Assembly: GCF_902150045.1 (NCBI RefSeq)
Contig: NZ_CABFVU010000001.1
Coordinates: 1,674,001-1,738,000 of the forward strand
DNA from: Chitinophaga polysaccharea
GTDB lineage: Bacteria; Bacteroidota; Bacteroidia; Chitinophagales; Chitinophagaceae
Direction: 5' to 3'
Length of the DNA: 64,000 nt
Below, one piece after another: positions 62,172-64,000 of this stretch. A program made the translations under genes and the position numbers. How positions within the stretch are numbered: the first letter of the stretch is position 1; every line of letters starts with the position of its first letter. The notes under the pieces are model-generated. The model saw only the letters and a program-made list of their open reading frames with translations, searched no databases and was not told the origin of the DNA.

Positions 62172-64000
62172 TTATGCGTTCTTACCATGGCATTGTTTGT
62201 ATTTTTTACCACTACCACAGGGGCAAAGGTCGTTACGGCCTATTTGCGGTCCCTGGTGGCGGATGGGCTCTGCTTTTACCTCTTCAGCGGTTTGAAGTTC
62301 AGGCCCGCTGTTCTGGTGACTGCCGTTTTCTGCCAGCTCTTCATGGGAGGCACGCATGCGGCTCATATCCGTTTTCTGTTCCCTTCCTTCACGGATTTCC
62401 GGAGCAGCTTCCTGTTCCTGGTTGCTTACAGGAATACCGCATTTGGTAAGGAAGGATACAATATCCCGGCTGGTTTCCCGGTCCATATCCTTAAACAGGT
62501 TGAATGCCTCGAACTTGTAGATCAGCAACGGATCTTTCTGTTCGTATACCGCACTCTGTACAGATTGCTTCAGATCGTCCATTGCACGCAGGTGCTCTTT
62601 CCAGGATTCATCGATCAAAGCCAGGGTAATACTGCGTTCCAGGGCATTCATTGTTTCATGTCCCTTTGTTTCCACTACCTTCTGCAGATTAGCCAATACA
62701 TTAATACCTTTTTTACCATCAGTAAATGGTATAGAGATATTTTCGATCTGGTGCCCCTGTTCCTGGTAGATACGTTCAATTACCGGCAGTGTATTGCTGA
62801 TCAGCTCATTTACCTTACGTGTATAGTTATCTTTTCCTTCGTAATACAGTTTATTGGCCAGATTTGGAATATCTGTCTTCGCCAGTTCTTCACTGGTGAT
62901 TTGTGTATCAATAGAGAAGTTCATGATAGCATCCATCTTGAAGGCTTCATAATCTCCACTGGCTTTATGGGTAGACACCATGTTTTCTGCCACATCATAG
63001 AAGGCGTTGTCGATGTCTATTGCCAGGCGCTCACCAAACAGGGCATGATTACGTTTCGCATAGATCACAGTACGCTGTTTGTTCATCACATCATCATACT
63101 CCAGCAAACGCTTACGGATACCGAAGTTATTTTCTTCCACTTTCTTCTGTGCTCTTTCAATGGAGCGGGTGATCATGCTGTGCTGGATCACTTCTCCTTC
63201 TTTGTAGCCCATACGGTCCATAAGGCCCGCAATACGTTCTGAGCCAAACATACGCATCAGGTCATCTTCCAGGGAAACGAAGAACTGGGAAGTTCCAGGA
63301 TCACCCTGGCGACCGGCACGACCACGCAGCTGGCGGTCAACACGGCGGCTTTCATGCCTTTCCGTACCGATGATAGCCAGACCACCGGCTTCCTTCACAC
63401 CTGGTCCGAGTTTGATATCCGTACCACGACCCGCCATATTGGTGGCAATGGTCACTGCACCCGGCAAACCTGCTTCCGCCACAATCTGTGCTTCACGGGC
63501 ATGCTGTTTCGCATTCAGTACATTATGCGGCACTTTTTCGAAAGTGAGCATTTTGCTCAGCAACTCAGATACTTCCACGGAGGTAGTACCTACCAGCACA
63601 GGGCGGCCTTTTGCCTGCAATTGCTTTATCTCTTCAATAACTGCCTTGTATTTATCTCTTTTTGTTTTGTATACCAGGTCTTCCGCATCTACACGGGAAA
63701 TAGGCAGGTTGGTAGGAATGGTTACCACATCCAGCTTATAGATTTCCCAGAATTCGCCTGCTTCGGTAGACGCTGTACCGGTCATACCGGCCAGCTTATG
63801 ATACATACGGAAGAAGTTCTGCAATGTGATGGTGGCAAATGTTTGGGTGGCAGCTTCCACTTTTACATTTTCCTTAGCTTCAATCGCCTGGTGCAAGCCA
63901 TCGGAGTAACGGCGTCCATCAAGGATACGGCCGGTTTGCTCATCCACGATCTTCACTTTACCGTCCATTACCACGTACTCTACATCTTTATCAAACAAAG
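62172..64000 (-). CDS. secA: Preprotein translocase ATPase SecA, C-terminal part
   Basis: The frame is open through the right edge, so the N-terminal ATP-binding portion lies outside. The visible ~608 residues hold the second helicase domain ([30 protein letters not shown]), the scaffold and wing, and the C-terminal zinc motif [17 protein letters not shown]. SecA drives secretory proteins through SecYEG. Confidence 0.97.
   Translation of the reverse strand, partial: LFDKDVEYVVMDGKVKIVDEQTGRILDGRRYSDGLHQAIEAKENVKVEAATQTFATITLQNFFRMYHKLAGMTGTASTEAGEFWEIYKLDVVTIPTNLPISRVDAEDLVYKTKRDKYKAVIEEIKQLQAKGRPVLVGTTSVEVSELLSKMLTFEKVPHNVLNAKQHAREAQIVAEAGLPGAVTIATNMAGRGTDIKLGPGVKEAGGLAIIGTERHESRRVDRQLRGRAGRQGDPGTSQFFVSLEDDLMRMFGSERIAGLMDRMGYKEGEVIQHSMITRSIERAQKKVEENNFGIRKRLLEYDDVMNKQRTVIYAKRNHALFGERLAIDIDNAFYDVAENMVSTHKASGDYEAFKMDAIMNFSIDTQITSEELAKTDIPNLANKLYYEGKDNYTRKVNELISNTLPVIERIYQEQGHQIENISIPFTDGKKGINVLANLQKVVETKGHETMNALERSITLALIDESWKEHLRAMDDLKQSVQSAVYEQKDPLLIYKFEAFNLFKDMDRETSRDIVSFLTKCGIPVSNQEQEAAPEIREGREQKTDMSRMRASHEELAENGSHQNSGPELQTAEEVKAEPIRHQGPQIGRNDLCPCGSGKKYKQCHGKNA

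Noticed and set aside
62187-63242. Long plus-strand ORF (351 residues) opposite secA
   Set aside because: Shadow of secA in the opposite strand; no domain motif and improbable composition.

Overview
The window looks like chromosomal DNA of a Bacteroidota bacterium, most likely a Chitinophagaceae member close to Chitinophaga (family-level inference, not computed). The signs are a SusC/SusD pair behind an ECF sigma/FecR pair, TAnnTTTG-type -7 promoter boxes, weak Shine-Dalgarno use, a DUF3127 protein, an ISAon1-type insertion sequence, and MacB/FtsX-like permeases without ATPases. Housekeeping anchors are dnaA (minus strand, near 47.5 kb), glyA, deoC and the 3' part of secA at the right edge.

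Layout. 0-5 kb: the end of a CHAP-like protein, then a two-gene unit of a double protease (trypsin-like plus subtilisin-like in one chain) and an M19 dipeptidase-like metalloenzyme. 5.8-12 kb: a GIY-YIG protein, a class C beta-lactamase-fold hydrolase, and a divergent ECF sigma/small membrane protein cassette with a perfect inverted repeat between the two directions, followed by small accessory genes and an AraC regulator. 12-22 kb: an FAD monooxygenase, then a minus-strand sigma/FecR/SusC/SusD/phosphodiesterase locus. 22.5-28.2 kb: a Crp/Fnr regulator with a textbook Crp-like palindrome just downstream, a broken quinone-oxidoreductase gene, an orphan MacB-like permease, and an SDR/AraC pair.

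28.2-35.1 kb is an accessory island. It begins beside a probable truncated tRNA 3' end with its terminator. It carries a truncated ester cyclase, a doubly frameshifted lipoprotein with a variable AT-rich C-terminus followed by an overlapping small gene (a toxin/immunity-like layout), a decayed tyrosine recombinase and a complete ISAon1-type element. tRNA-Pro lies just to its right.

35.4-46.2 kb holds a second orphan MacB-like permease, an ECF42-like sigma factor with its YCII partner, a chromate transporter, a duplicated intergenic repeat, a Fur-family regulator divergent from a thioredoxin-reductase-like flavoprotein across a near-perfect palindrome, and an AraC/MFS/siderophore-interacting protein set whose last gene is frameshifted. 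46.5-64 kb is the conserved core: tRNA-Ser, dnaA, the DUF3127 protein, an FAD dehydrogenase, a Nat-like ABC exporter, a nitronate monooxygenase-like enzyme, a sugar nucleotidyltransferase, glyA, a structured element with terminal inverted repeats, a GntR(YtrA)/ABC operon with its operator, an M20 hydrolase, a SPOR protein, deoC and secA.

The best candidates for undescribed biology are the lipoprotein/overlapping-gene pair at 29.9-31.9 kb, the double-protease/M19 unit at 0.4-4.9 kb, and the 267-bp palindromic element downstream of glyA. All calls were made by reading the sequence; no database search was run.
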